DNA from: Harmonia axyridis
Lineage: Eukaryota; Arthropoda; Insecta; Coleoptera; Coccinellidae
NCBI RefSeq assembly: GCF_914767665.1
Contig: NC_059505.1
Span: 21,201,506 to 21,265,505 of the forward strand
DNA: 64,000 bases
Direction of reading: 5' to 3'
In this document: piece after piece, positions 37,771-48,831 of the stretch
How the letters are laid out: each line of letters starts with the position of its first letter
How positions within the stretch are numbered: the stretch's first letter is position 1
Position numbers and translations under genes: made by a program
Notes under the pieces: model-generated
Told to the model about the DNA's origin: nothing
What the model saw: the letters and a program-made list of their open reading frames with translations, nothing else
Database searches by the model: none

Positions 37771-37774
37771 TCCT

Positions 37775-39657
37775 CACAAAATTTTGTACGAACGCAATTT
37801 CTCACAAAATTTTGTTGGCACCATTTGGTTAGTGAATTCTTGAAAAAAGAGGTTTCTAAAATGTTCCTTATTTTTGTTGAAAAACATTTCCTTTTCTTCA
37901 GATTCCAATGAAATTCGTTTTTGCGCGCATATTCTAGCGGAACAGCGTGCTATCGTTTGCCCCACTGTCTATAATTTTCGAATTTTCGAGCGAAAATGGT
38001 CTCGTTTCCACGATAACTTGAAAACGAAAAGAGGTATCGACATGAAATTTCGTTCGGCCAGGTTCGTTGATGGGCCGAATCGCTCGAGGGGTTTAGAAAT
38101 TATGGTCATTTAAATTTTTGAGTTAAAGCCAATATCTCAGGGAATTATAATGCAATCGCACTCAAACTTGGTGGGTACCAACGTGCAACTTCGGGCCGAA
38201 TTTTTTCGAGATAGTATCGATAGTTAATTAAAAAAAAATTATCAGATTCCAATGAGTTCTAGCACATGTTTTGATGCTGAAATTTCAGCACAGCGTACAA
38301 AATTTCAATTTCATTCGTTTTCAAGTTTCGGAGATATAGGGAGAAAAAATATGTAAAATATTGTGATATTTTTCCTTGGTACGGTTATTATTTCTGAAAT
38401 AACTCAACAAATATGAATCCGATCACGATAACACTTAATGGTTAAATGCGAATCACTTACACGCATTTGGTCGCGAAATTTTGTCGGTATCGTATCAATA
38501 GTAAATTAAAAGAAAATTGGAAAATCATTGACGTGAAGTCATCAGCTTTTGCGCGCATGTTCAAAGCAGACCACCAAGTGAACATGCGCGCAAAAGCTGA
38601 TGACTTCACGTCAGTGCTTTCCAAATTTTTTTTTTTTCCAACAGCACCTAGAAAAATTCCATCTGGTAAACGGCGGGAACTACAGCTCACTTTCTGGTCT
38701 AGAAACGGTATTATATCAACTACTAGCTTATGCACTCACATTTGACATTCAAGTTTCATTATGATCAGATTAACATCTCTTGAGTTATTCCAGAAATAAA
38801 AAATAAAACGAAAAAAATAAAAAATAACGAAATTTGACATATTTTTTTCGCAATATCTCCCAACATTGAGATCGGGTAAAATTGAAATAATGTTTACTCT
38901 TGGAAAACGTCGACGTCAAAACACGTGCAAAAATAAATCAGAAATCTGATGAGTACTTTTCGAAAAAAAAATTTTTTCAAAACAAATTACAAAAATTTTC
39001 CAAATATATTTTTTTTAAATTCACCAAGAATTCGATCTCATTGAAAAAAAACAGAAAAGTTGTGCGTCAGTACACCTAATTCACGTACTAAGTTTGAATG
39101 CGATAGCACAATTAGTTCCTGAGATATTGATTAAATAACCTCCAACATTCAAAGGACAATTACTCCGAAACCGCTTGAACGATTCGGCCGGATAACGAAC
39201 TTAGCCGCTGCATTGTGACACGGAACCAACCCTAAAAATGTTCTGATCGATGGCTACTCGCGTTTTCCCGTTATCGTGCTTACGGACGGTCGGTCGGATA
39301 GAATTGATTTTGACAACGGATTCTTCATCAGTGAGTCCAAACTAGTCGTTTAAGACCATTTTCGCGAGGAAATTCGAAAAGACTGACATTGTAACGAAAT
39401 GATAGCACGCTGTTCTCCTTGAACATGCGCGCAAAAAATGCAAGAAGAGTTAATCTTTTGTTCGCAAGGGATAATTTCACGTCAGTGCTTTTCTAGAATT
39501 TGTTCCTCGGTTTCGTTGTTATCTCCGAGATTACCCAAAAATATTGATCCTGTTGTAACCGAACTGGACAATTGGTTGAAGAATATCCACTTGCAAAATA
39601 TTGTATTGATCTTATTATTTAGTAAAGTCAAAATCAAATCATTTTAGAAAATTTCAC
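37775..39657. repeat. Large imperfect palindrome (foldback repeat), about 1.9 kb
   Basis: The left arm (about 37,900-38,420) is similar to the reverse complement of the right arm (about 38,760-39,445). GCGCGCATATTCTAG then CAGCGTGCTATCG at 37,923-37,955 matches, inverted, GATAGCACGCTGTTCTC then GAACATGCGCGC at 39,401-39,432. GGCCGAATCGCTCGAG on the left matches inverted CTTGAACGATTCGGCC on the right. CCAATATCTCAGGGAA matches inverted TTCCTGAGATATTG. The centre holds a perfect hairpin (38,529-38,613). No coding frame fits. It resembles a foldback or non-autonomous DNA transposon. Family unknown. Confidence 0.75.
38529..38613. repeat. Perfect 35-nt inverted repeat (hairpin) at the centre of the palindrome
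   Basis: Arms 38,529-38,563 and 38,579-38,613 are exact reverse complements, with a 15-nt spacer. The left arm begins TGACGTGAAGTCATCAGC and ends GCGCGCATGTTCA. The perfect match contrasts with the diverged outer arms. The arm sequence recurs singly at 59,917-59,950 and 60,820-60,852. Confidence 0.95.
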
Positions 39658-40057
39658 TCGCTCTGCTCGCCGAAGGGGCTCCGCCCCTTGGACCCCGTCA
39701 CTATGCCGGTAGATCCTTCACTGGGTATCCCTCTAGAAAATAAAAGATTTTTTTCGGAAACCTTGTATCGTTAGCTGATTTCAGACGATTCACTCGGTAT
39801 ACTATGCTGATTCTAGGGTGGAATTCTATATGATTTTTTTTCCTAGAACATACCGTTTGGCCCTTGCTCACATGAAAATATTTGATGCAAATAACTTTCC
39901 ATGACGACAAATCAAGGGCGGTCCTAGCCTTAAATTTTGAGGGGGTTCGCCGTTATGAGCTTCGAGTATTTCTATGGGACCAAATCCCAGATTATACCGA
40001 TATCAAGCCTTACCTCTCAAAAATATTTATATTTAGATATTCATATGAATATTTATA
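39658..40057. repeat. Repeat X, copy 1 (5'-truncated)
   Basis: About 400 bp nearly the same as 45,135-45,530: starts CTCGCTCTGCTCGCCG, contains TGCCGGTAGATCCTTCACTG, CTGGGTATCCCTCTAG and GACCAAATCCCAGATTA, and ends in an AT-rich stretch at ATGAATATTTATA. It has a GC-rich hairpin AAGGGG-CTCCG-CCCCTT at 39,673-39,689. The 150-bp leader present in the 45-kb copy is missing. It abuts mariner copy 1. Confidence 0.85.
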
Positions 40058-41361
40058 TAAGGCGTACAACTTTGCGTCCGCCGTTTTGCAATAGATGGCT
40101 GTAACGGTAAGTGGTAGTAGAAATAAATATATCGTAGATGTGATACAATAAGTTTAGGTATTTGTGAACATAACGCCATTGACATGTTAGTCGATTTGTG
40201 TCTGCATCATAAAGTTATTCACGATCAACCATGTTAGCTTACGAGCCAAATTCTCGTCATTTGCGGGAGGTTTCAATTTTCTACTAAAATATATAGTGAG
40301 AACGATATTCGTGGAAGAACGTACCAACGATATTGTTTATGTCTAGGTTTAGTTATTTTCTGGTACATCAGTAAAATGGCTTGTTCCGTTTGATTAAATA
40401 AATAAAGAAATAGATGAGTGGTTTCAACGCTTCAAGAATGGTGATTTTGATGTCGAAGACCAGCATCGCGGTGAAAGAGAGAAGTTTTTTGAAGATGCAG
40501 AATTGGAGGCAATAATTGATCAAGACTCATGTCAAACGCAACAATAATTGTAGGATCAATAGGAGTCACACTAAAAGCCATTTCAAAACGCCTGAAAGTC
40601 ATAGGAATGACTCAGAAACAAGGAAATTGGGTGCGGTACGAGTTAAAGCCGCGAGGTGTTTGAACGACGTTTATTTACTTGTGAACAGCTGCTTGCAAGA
40701 CAAAGACGGTAGGGGTTTCTGCATCGGATTGGGACTGGAGACGAAAAATGGATTCATTACGATAATCCCAAGCGCATAAAATCATGAGGATATTCTGACA
40801 ATGCTTCCACATCGACGGCCAAACCGAATATTCACGGTTCTAAGGTCATGCTCAGTATTTGGTGGGACCAGCTCGGCGTAGTGTATTATGACTGAAAGAA
40901 TCACAGGCGATCGGTATAGATCGCAATTAATGCGTTTGTACCGAGCATTGAAAAACAAACCGTCGCAATACAACGAGAGAGAAGATGAATTGATTTTACT
41001 GCATGACAATGCTCGACCCCATGTTGCGAAAGTAGTCAAGATATACTTGGAAACGTTAAAATGGGAATTCCTACCCCACAACCCTACCCGACGTATTCTC
41101 CAGACGTTGCTCCCACGGACTATCACTTGTATCAATTAATAGCACACGGCCTGGCTGACCAACACTTCCGATCTTATGAAGAAGTAAAAACTTGAATCGA
41201 TTCGTGGATCGCTTCAAAAGATGACCAGTTTTTTCAATTCGTACGCTGTCCGAAAGATGGGAGAAAGTAGTGACCAGCGATAGGCAATACTTTGAATTAT
41301 AAATGTATAACCAGTTTTTTACAATAAAGCCTCGAATTTCGCAAAAAAAGTTGTACCCTAA
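40058..41361 (+). mobile_element. Mariner transposon copy 1 (Tc1/mariner, D,D34D type), degraded
   Basis: About 1.3 kb, the usual mariner length. The left end reads AAGGCGTACAACTTTGCG and the right end reads AAGTTGTACCCTAA, which are inverted relatives of each other next to TA. Between them is a broken mariner transposase. The left end is followed by the CCGCCGTTTTGCAATAGATGG leader typical of these elements. Confidence 0.85.
40231..41302 (+). pseudogene. Mariner transposase pseudogene, copy 1
   Basis: Begins at an ATG at 40,231 but meets stops and frameshifts almost at once. Recognisable pieces in order are WFQRFKNGDFDVED (about 40,418), EDAELEAIIDQDSCQTQQ (about 40,494), a middle part around TGGAGACGAAAAATGG (first catalytic Asp region, 40,736), SIWWDQLGVVYY, GDRYRSQLMRLYRALKNK, and LLHDNARPHVAKVVKIYL with the second catalytic Asp. 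The third Asp region is shifted by an insertion near 41,078. An in-frame TGA follows AAAACT near 41,193. The enzyme would have cut and pasted DNA at TA sites. This copy cannot be functional. Confidence 0.85.
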
Positions 41362-41600
41362 TGTATTTGTTGTATTATAATACCATTATTTACTTATCAG
41401 GGTTTTAACCATTCAGGTAGAAATTAAAAAAAAATTACATTGTTTAATATGAAAAAAAGAAGACAATTGTCAACTGCATCACAAAATCTAATTTGGTCTT
41501 TAAAACTTTGAACCCTTTGAAAACCTTGTAATCACAGCGTCCTCGTCAACATCAATGTCCCTATAAATGTTCAGGAGGACAAAATACTCCATAAAAATGG
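41362..41600. repeat. Segment duplicated downstream of both mariner copies
   Basis: About 240 bp (containing CAGGTAGAAATTAAAAAAAA and AATCACAGCGTCCTCGTCAA) is repeated at 47,777-48,000 after mariner copy 2. Because this lies outside the transposon ends, it shows that the mariners were copied as part of a larger genomic block. Confidence 0.8.
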
Positions 41601-41689
41601 AAGCAAACTACTAAATATGTCGTTGTCCACTGAATCTTGTCATCTGAATCTTATTATTATCCTCTATGATAGAAAAACTTTATTCAAAT

Positions 41690-41833
41690 CAACAGAATTT
41701 TCTCACACCAAAATATCACATCGATATATATCGATATTTTACTCTTACATATTTCGATACATTTCGATAGTGTCAGAAAATATCGATACAATATATAGAT
41801 ATCGATAGTTTCCTGACCTTTGCCCATCCCTAG
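41690..41833. repeat. TATCGATA-rich tract ending in a hAT-like terminus
   Basis: Several TATCGAT and TTTCGATA motifs lie in 130 bp, closed on the right by TTTGCCCATCCCTAG. Its complement, CTAGGGATGGGCAAA, resembles hAT-superfamily terminal repeats. No partner end or transposase was found nearby. Weak call. Confidence 0.3.
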
Positions 41834-41989
41834 TGTGGATTTGCCGAACGCAGTCATAACCATAAACAAATATTTCTCTATGATCATAATTGTCAGTCAC
41901 ACGCATGTCTTAAAATTTTGTTGAAATATAAATCGTATATTGTATTCTTTAATAATGAATAAAAAATAACCGATATCAACCAAATTATC

Positions 41990-44900
41990 AGATCTCATTT
42001 TTCCAGAAATGGCAATTTCTTTCTTTGAAGAATTTGGGAGAAATGAATAATCAAAATGTGAGCGTCAGTCTTTCAAGAAAGTTATTCATGCTTATAGGTT
42101 TGTAAAAAATTTTTAGAGAATATTGAATAATAATATAATCCCAATATTAAGATTTTAAATTAGCACATTTCTTCTTTATAGAGACATGTATGATGCATAA
42201 GTCCAAATTTAATTGATGATTGGGTGGGAAAAATTGACAAAAAAAATGTTTGTTAGTTAAGTTGTAATCCTTTTTATGGTCCTTTTTTTTGTTTATTTAA
42301 TAGTTACAATAGACAATTATTGGCATATTTTTCTCTGAATTTCAACTTTGAAAGAAAATTTGTCGTTTTATGTCTTGCCGATGAAAATATTGATATTCTT
42401 GTAAGTCAATTCAAAATGAATAATAGATATATTTTAAGGGCTATCATTCCATTGGATATTTACTTGTGGGCCCTAAAATGAAGTTACATTTATTCAATTG
42501 ACTCATTAATACAAATACTACCTGAAATAAAGAAATTGCATTCAATGTTTATTTTCAGTTTTGACAAATATTGAATTTACATAATCGTTCGAAAAGATCT
42601 ATGAAAAGACCTACAGTGAGATTTTTGTTTTAGGAATATTCAGTATAGCTGTAATAAACAAACTGAAAAGAGGCAGAATGAATAATAGATCTACCTTTCG
42701 GATACCCATATCTGAGAAATCAGGTTATAAGAAGTCCCTCATTTCCAAGGTTTATCAATACATTTTTCAGTTGAGCAGCAAATTATTCTTCTATTCCATA
42801 TTTTGTGAAGAAATACAAAATAATTGCAACAATTTGAAGGACCTATTGGAAATTTCTGACGAACTAAGGAGTTTTTTAGTATCTGAAGATTGTATTGATG
42901 CTATGTTATAGAACGAGACTTGTGGCTCTGGGTTTCACTCAGAAGTGAATTAAACAGGGCAATTTATGTCCTATATAGTAAATAAAATTTTGATAGATAA
43001 AAGTTTCAAAAGATCAACAATTGATCATAGTATTTACATAAATCAAAAAATAACTGGCTTACTATTGTTGCATTGTACATGGATGACTTTTTTGTTTTAA
43101 CTAATGTTAATTCTGAATGAATTTTCTGATAGAAAATTTTATGATAAAGAAATTAGCTAAAAAATGATTAGGGATGAATATTACTAGAAATTATGGAAAA
43201 GGTAGTAAAGCTATCGATTATATTCTTCAAATATGTATTGCAATAATTCAACATGTCTGATTGTGAACATGTGAAAACTAAATTGAATTTTGATTCAACA
43301 AAAGAGAGTTGTAATGATGAACCATATAAGAAATTAATAGGTTTATTAATATCTTCAGCAGTATTAACTAGTCCTGATATAGCATACTCTGTTAATTTCT
43401 TGAGTCAATTTAATAATTATCTCATTGTTGAACACTGGAAAAGTGCAAAACTCATTTCAAGATACAAAGATCATTGTTCAATTTTTACTTCAGTCAAAAG
43501 GAACTGAGTATTTGAAATTGGTACTAAAATTGTATCGGCCAATACTATTGACCCATATTAGTGGGTTCGATATCTACACTGACTTAATTTTTTCAAATGT
43601 TAACTTTGGATCTGAATCAATGAATAATTTAATTTTTACCAAAATGAAAAGCAATGAATAAATCAGTAGGATAGCATTTTTGAAATGGCCATATAGCACC
43701 TATTCCTATAACGATTAAAAGATTGGAAACTTTAGTGAACAAATAGGTAGGTATCTACATTTTTATACAAATTTGATCATTCATTCATGACATGGAAATT
43801 TTCAATAAATAGTTGCTTTTTCAAGTATTTTATACCTTCATTGAATTGCTGGAAAATTGATACCAATTTCGAAAGTGACTGCCATGTTAAAATTTTTCAT
43901 ATACTGAATGATCCTTCAAAATTTATTTCTGTCGTAACATTTTGACTAGTATTTCAACTGATATATTCCATACGTCATTGAAATCAATATCTTCAAAGTA
44001 CTATTCGAAAGACTTATAATGGAATTTAGAAGAATATGTCTTTCTCAATTTCATAGTCATATATGATATGATGCATAAGTCCAAATTTAATTAATTCACA
44101 TCTGAAGTGAATGTTATTTTTAGAAATATTCAGTATAGCTATAATAAACCAACTAAAAAGAGACATAATGAATACTCTTGCCTTTTAAATACCCATGGCC
44201 TATGTTACCTCATAAGCAATTACCTACAATATCTTATCTTGGTGAAACCTTTTTGAGAAATCAGGTTATAAGTTTGAGAGTCTCTAATTTCCAAGGCTTA
44301 TTAATACATGTTTCAGTTGAGCGGAAAATAATATAACAGGGTATATATAGTTGAAAATATTAGTATGAAAGATTTGACTTATTCATTATAAATTCAACAG
44401 CACTGCACTCAAATTCTTCAAAAACGGAGTGGTCACTTATATTTTTGCACTCCTCTGTCGTAAAAGTGTATATTTTAGATATTCAAAAAACACATGGAAA
44501 CTTTTGACTGTTATCTGACTAACTTGGCTCTTTTTTTCCAGTAATAAAGCCAATTGTGAATTATCTATAAGGAGTCTTTCTATCTGTTTAATACTGTTTT
44601 TTAGTAGCATAACTTTTACTCCAATCCAAGACTGAATTGATTAATGAAGCTTCTGTTCTCTTTTGTAGTTCCATCTTCTGTCGCAATAGATTCAAATTCT
44701 CACGGAAGAGAATGTAGTTTTATGGTTTGTGGAAAATAAACGAAAAATTCCTGAAATGAAGTAACATTCATATCCAATTGAATGATACAAACACTTAAAA
44801 CAAACCTGAATTGAGGAAAATGCATTCGATGATATCAATGTTCATTTCCAAATTTTGACAAATATCTATCGAATTTTCGATTCGCCGAAGACTTTGCATT

Positions 44901-45132
44901 TTATCTGTCGGCATTTATTTAAATATTGAATAACAATTTTGGAAACTGCAAACTTTTTCAAGAACTTTCATATATCGAAATGAGAATCGAAGGTTTGGGA
45001 TTTTTCCCGGGATCTCCAGACGATTTTGAGGGGGGTCTTATTCTTGTCATTTTTGCTCTAGATGGTCCCGTTTGGGCTGTGATTTTACGTTTAAAGTTTG
45101 ACATAAATGTGCAAGCGGTTTTATATATACTT
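41990..45132. repeat. Block A of an old segmental duplication
   Basis: Stretches of block A recur in order in block B. 42,000-42,060 matches about 48,832-48,890. 42,520-43,960 (copia relic included) matches about 48,920-49,820. 44,125-45,132 matches about 57,490-58,570. The gypsy element sits in block B between the last two matches. Within block A, about 42,635-42,790 is a further copy of about 44,124-44,320. A 77-codon frame at 42,678-42,911 lies in this repeat and has no recognisable product. Confidence 0.78.
42990..43510 (+). pseudogene. Ty1/copia reverse transcriptase relic, block A
   Basis: Pieces of copia-type pol read in order on the plus strand: IVALYMDDFFVLTNVNSE near 43,062 (RT catalytic YxDD box), then after several stops MSDCEHVKTKLNF (43,253), DEPYKKLIGLLISSAVLTSP, DIAYSVNFLSQFNN and VEHWKSAK. 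These match the copia signature of a PYREAIGSL-like motif followed by RPDI-type and HW-K motifs leading into RNase H. The remainder of the element is unrecognisable. An old, dead fragment. Confidence 0.8.
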
Positions 45133-45535
45133 AGACTCGCTCTGCTCGCCGAAGGGGCTCCGCCCCTTGGACCCCGTCACTATGCCGGTAGATCCTTCAC
45201 TGGGTATCCCTCTAGAAAATAAAAGATTTTTTTCGGAAACCATGTATCGTTAGCTGATTTTAGACGATTCACTCGGTATCCTATGCTGATTCTAGGGTAG
45301 AATTCTATAAGACTTCTTTCCTAGAACATACCGGTTCGCCCTTGCTCACATGGAAATATTTGATGCAAATAACTTTCCATGACGACAAACCAAGGGCGGT
45401 CCTAGCCTTAAATTTTGAGGGGGTTCGCCGTTAAGGGTTTCGAGTTTTTCTATGGGACCAAATCCCAGATTACACCGATATCGAGCTCAACCTCTCAAAA
45501 ATATTTATATTAAATATTTATATGAATATTTATAC
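44983..45535. repeat. Repeat X, most complete copy
   Basis: A 150-bp leader (GAATCGAAGGTTTGGGATTT, CTAGATGGTCCCGTTTGGGC, up to TATATATACTTAGA) is followed by the 400-bp body shared with 39,658-40,057. The leader alone recurs at 58,420-58,570. The body carries the AAGGGG-CTCCG-CCCCTT hairpin at 45,152-45,168. No TIR or coding capacity was recognised. It could be a Helitron-like or other non-autonomous element. Confidence 0.78.
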
Positions 45536-47060
45536 AGGGTGTTTCAAGTTCGAAGGCCTATTAGACGTTTCTGGAGAACGGGGCCGATTTGAAATCTGAA
45601 AATTCAGAATATGACATTGTTCATGAAGCCTTATTCAGCTAAAATATCTTAGAAGTTCTGGCACTTCCGGTTATACAAGAATTGAAAAAAAAATTCTTCG
45701 AAAAAAACATTTTTTTTCATTTTGTGTCTCAGATATTATGAAGATTTCCATTCTCAATTACTCTCTGCTAAAATTATTGCGTTAGTTCTCATAGTTTTCA
45801 AAATATTAAGAAAAAACCGTAAAAAAGAGAGAATTTCCATAGTCACTATCACGTGAATTATTTTCACTGTGAATATCCTATGCGTATACTCAACTCACTT
45901 TCACAAACTAAAATGATGTTGGAATATCGTGCATATCTTGAATTTGAAAAATATCATCACAGGGTGTTTCAAATATTGTGCCAAAAATTGTGAACAAAAT
46001 TTGATCATAACTTTCGATTTTCAAATCAGAACCCTATTTTTTTGTGATTTCGTTGAATTCTATGGTAAAAATAAGGGTAGTGTTCAAACATGATTATGCT
46101 CTCAAATTCAATAATTCAAGAGTTATTCCAGATTTTATGAATTTATGTTATACGTAGGGTCAATTTCATTCAATCTGTTTCTAGAGTGCGTTTCAAATAT
46201 TCAATTATTTCAAAGTGACAGGTGTACTCATTATTGAATCTAGTAGATTATAATTTGATGATATGAATCCCCGTTATTCAAATAATGAAATTCTGGATCT
46301 ATTCCATATCCACGGTGAATGCAACAGAATTGTTTCGAGAACTTGTCGAGCATTCAATCAGAAATATCCACATTTACCACCAATTGACGAGAAGATAATT
46401 CGGAAGGATGTTTCAAACTTTCTGTTACTCCCTTTTCATCACCACGCTGATTTTTTCCTGAATTCATAAAATGTATTCTACCGCTTTTTCATATGAATAG
46501 AATTGGCACACAGGAGTCCTGCATGATTTTATTTCATTTGGTAGGTAGAGGTTTTTTTCTTCTAGGTAGGTACTCCATCCAGTATAATGGATATTCATGA
46601 AGTATGCAACATCCTTTCAAGTAGATGAGGAAATTTCTGATTTAAAATTTGATGAGTTCTACCAATAATTCTATTGCATTCATCGTGAATATGGAATTAG
46701 ATATTTATAATACAAGTGCAGAACTTATTGATATTCTTCCAAGAGTTCAGAATGACCGAGTGGTAGAATGAGCCTTCTGTACGAGTTTTAAACATTATGT
46801 TCCCGAATTCACTGCCTTTTTATTGAAATTGACGGAAATTTCCATAAATATCAATTAGTGATTTTTGCATTGAAAAATGTTGGTTGGTAGAACAGTTTTC
46901 TGTATCACAAATTTGACAAATAATAGATAAATCCGTTCCAGTCTATTTTGTTCCACAAAATGTGCCGGAAAGAACTGATTTGCCACATAATTAGAGAAAA
47001 GTATATCCAGAATTTTGTCATTTGAATATCGGAAATTCAATTCGTGAAATCAAATTAGTG
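45532..47060. mobile_element. Relic of a DUF4817-type DNA transposon with inverted internal copies
   Basis: ACAGGGTGTTTCAA occurs at 45,535 and CACAGGGTGTTTCAAA at about 45,959, motifs common at ends of insect DNA transposons. A plus-strand frame at 46,263-46,469 (MNPRYSNNEILDLF, then AFNQKYPHLPP) resembles the N-terminal helix-turn-helix called DUF4817 in mobile-element proteins. A minus-strand frame at 46,855-47,040 starts MNFRYSNDKILDI, the same motif inverted. No catalytic domain was found. Family assignment is tentative. Confidence 0.4.
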
Positions 47061-47139
47061 AAGCTTTGATAATGGAAATACCTGTCACATGTAAAGTAAT
47101 TAGATATTTAAATTTCTATGGTCATAGAGTATTATTGCT

Positions 47140-47776
47140 AGTCTGTCTGAAAACAGATCATTACGATAATCCCAAGCACATAAAATCATGTGGATATCCC
47201 GGCCATGCTTCCACGTCGACGGCTAAACCGAATATTCTCGGTTCTAAGGTCATGCTCAGTATTTGGTGGGACCAGCTCGGCGTAGTGTATTATGAGTTGT
47301 TAAAACCGACTGAAACGATCACAGGCGATCGTTATCGAACGCAATCAATGCGTTTGTGTCGAGCATTGAGAGACAAACCGCCGCAATACGACGAGAGAGT
47401 AGATGAATGGATTTTACTGCATGACAATGATCGACTCCATGTTGCGAAAGTCAAGATATACTTGAAAAAGTTGAAATGGGAATTCCTACCCCACCCGACG
47501 TATTCTCCAGACGTTGCTTCCTCGGACTATCACTTGTTTCGATCAATAGCACACAGCCTGGCTGACCAGCACTTCCTATCTTATGAAGAATTAAAAACTT
47601 GGATCGATTCGTGGTTCGCTTCAAAAGATGACCAGTTTTTTCAATTCGTACGCTGCTCGAAAGAAGTGAGAAAGTAAAGTGACCAGCGATGGGCAATATT
47701 TCGAATCATAAATGTATAACCAAATGTATATTTACAATAAAGCCTCAAATTTCGGTAAAAAAATTTGTACGCTTAT
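47140..47776 (+). mobile_element. Mariner transposon copy 2 (5'-truncated)
   Basis: The 3' half of a mariner nearly the same as copy 1, starting at about 47,155 (CATTACGATAATCCCAAGCA) and ending with a TIR-like AAAAATTTGTACGCTTA at about 47,775. The 5' half is absent and the upstream sequence is unrelated. Confidence 0.85.
47159..47677 (+). pseudogene. Mariner transposase C-terminal half, copy 2
   Basis: About 172 mariner codons, fused by chance to about 30 unrelated codons upstream in a frame from 47,066. It shows SIWWDQLGVVYYELLKPTE, GDRYRTQSMRLCRAL, ILLHDNDRLHVAK with the second catalytic Asp, HPTYSPDVASSDYHLF with the third Asp, and ADQHFLSYEELKTWIDSW, then a stop at 47,675. Thirty-three residues separate the two Asp here, one fewer than the D,D34D spacing, because one codon after HVAK is missing relative to copy 1. 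The first Asp and the DNA-binding N-terminus are gone, so it is not functional. Confidence 0.85.
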
Positions 47777-48000
47777 GTACTTGTTATATTGTAATATATT
47801 TATTTACTTATCACGGTTTTATCTATTCAGGTAGAAATTAAAAAAAAATAGTAAATCTATTGTTTCATATGAAAAAAAAAGAAGACAATTGGCAAGTATA
47901 ACACAACATCAAATTTGGTCTGTGAACCCTTTGAAAACCTTGTAATCACAGCGTCCTCGTCAACATCAATGTCCCTGTATATGTTCAGGAGTACTAAACT
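47777..48000. repeat. Segment shared with 41,362-41,600
   Basis: Partner of the sequence after mariner copy 1, again containing ATCACAGCGTCCTCGTCAAC. Part of the block A/B duplication. Confidence 0.8.
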
Positions 48001-48830
48001 GAATCCGATGCCAATATCGAAAAAACCAGAATAACACCATATGAACTACCATTTATTCATTTCGAAAATAAACTTGCCGAATTTTCTGCTGGAATAGCTG
48101 TGCGAAAATTATGAGTTTCCATACAGTTTATCTATTAATATGAATTTCCACCAAGTAAAAAACCGATCCCATCAAGAAGATCTGGCATACAGGCAACGTT
48201 GCAGATTATTAGATTATTAGACCTAATATTAGGTCTATGCATCTGACAGACGTTACGTATTAAACATGATGGCCGCCGCCATATATAAACAATCGATAAA
48301 ATCATCGATTTTGACGAAAAAAAGGCATTTTTATTCCAGGGAAAGCTTGAAATGTGATTAATTAATCATTTCTAACGAGAATCAGTTAATAAAATACAAG
48401 AAAACTAGCTATTAATGTGGATAACCTCACCTTCATTAGGCCAATTTCACAATTAAAAAAAAAAACTAGCTGAATTAATGAATTTATGACAGCGGATTCG
48501 TGATCTAAGACCCAAAATATGTAAGTCTGCGAAATTTCATCACTTTTGAATCATTATTAAAATTAATTCTATATAGTAAACATTGTTTTTCTTTTCAGAA
48601 GATGGATTATTTTCGTTTGGATGAATAATTATACAGGATATTTATTTGTCAAATATCAATTTGAAGTATCTAGAGATGTTGGACCAATTCAAGTCTGAAA
48701 ATTGAGATTAAAGCTTCAAATTATTAACTAATTTGTAAAGAAATACACAATATTTGATCAACAATTATATAGGGTGTATATATATTCGAAGTAGTAATTA
48801 GACATTTTGAAATCTGAAATTCTCATTTCT
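48001..48830. other. AT-rich spacer without a gene; holds a short palindrome
   Basis: No coding frame. A perfect 20-bp palindrome lies at 48,218-48,237 (half site TAGACCTAAT), and a small ATCGAT inverted pair is near 48,292-48,315. Block B resumes at about 48,832. Confidence 0.5.
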
Positions 48831-48831
48831 C

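Noticed and set aside
38446..38745. 99-codon and opposite 92-codon frames over the central hairpin
   Set aside because: Both read through the two arms of a palindrome, so each is the mirror of the other. No coding signal.
42678..42911. 77-codon frame in block A as a possible host gene
   Set aside because: It lies in a stretch repeated at about 44,124-44,320 and 57,490-57,680, where the frame is not preserved.
44926..45222. 98-codon frame across repeat X (and a 93-codon relative at 58,320-58,601)
   Set aside because: It follows the repeat boundary, differs in its 5' part between copies, and the shared part shows no domain.
47066..47158. N-terminal 30 codons joined to mariner copy 2
   Set aside because: Not homologous to mariner. 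The frame is continuous only by chance across the truncation point.
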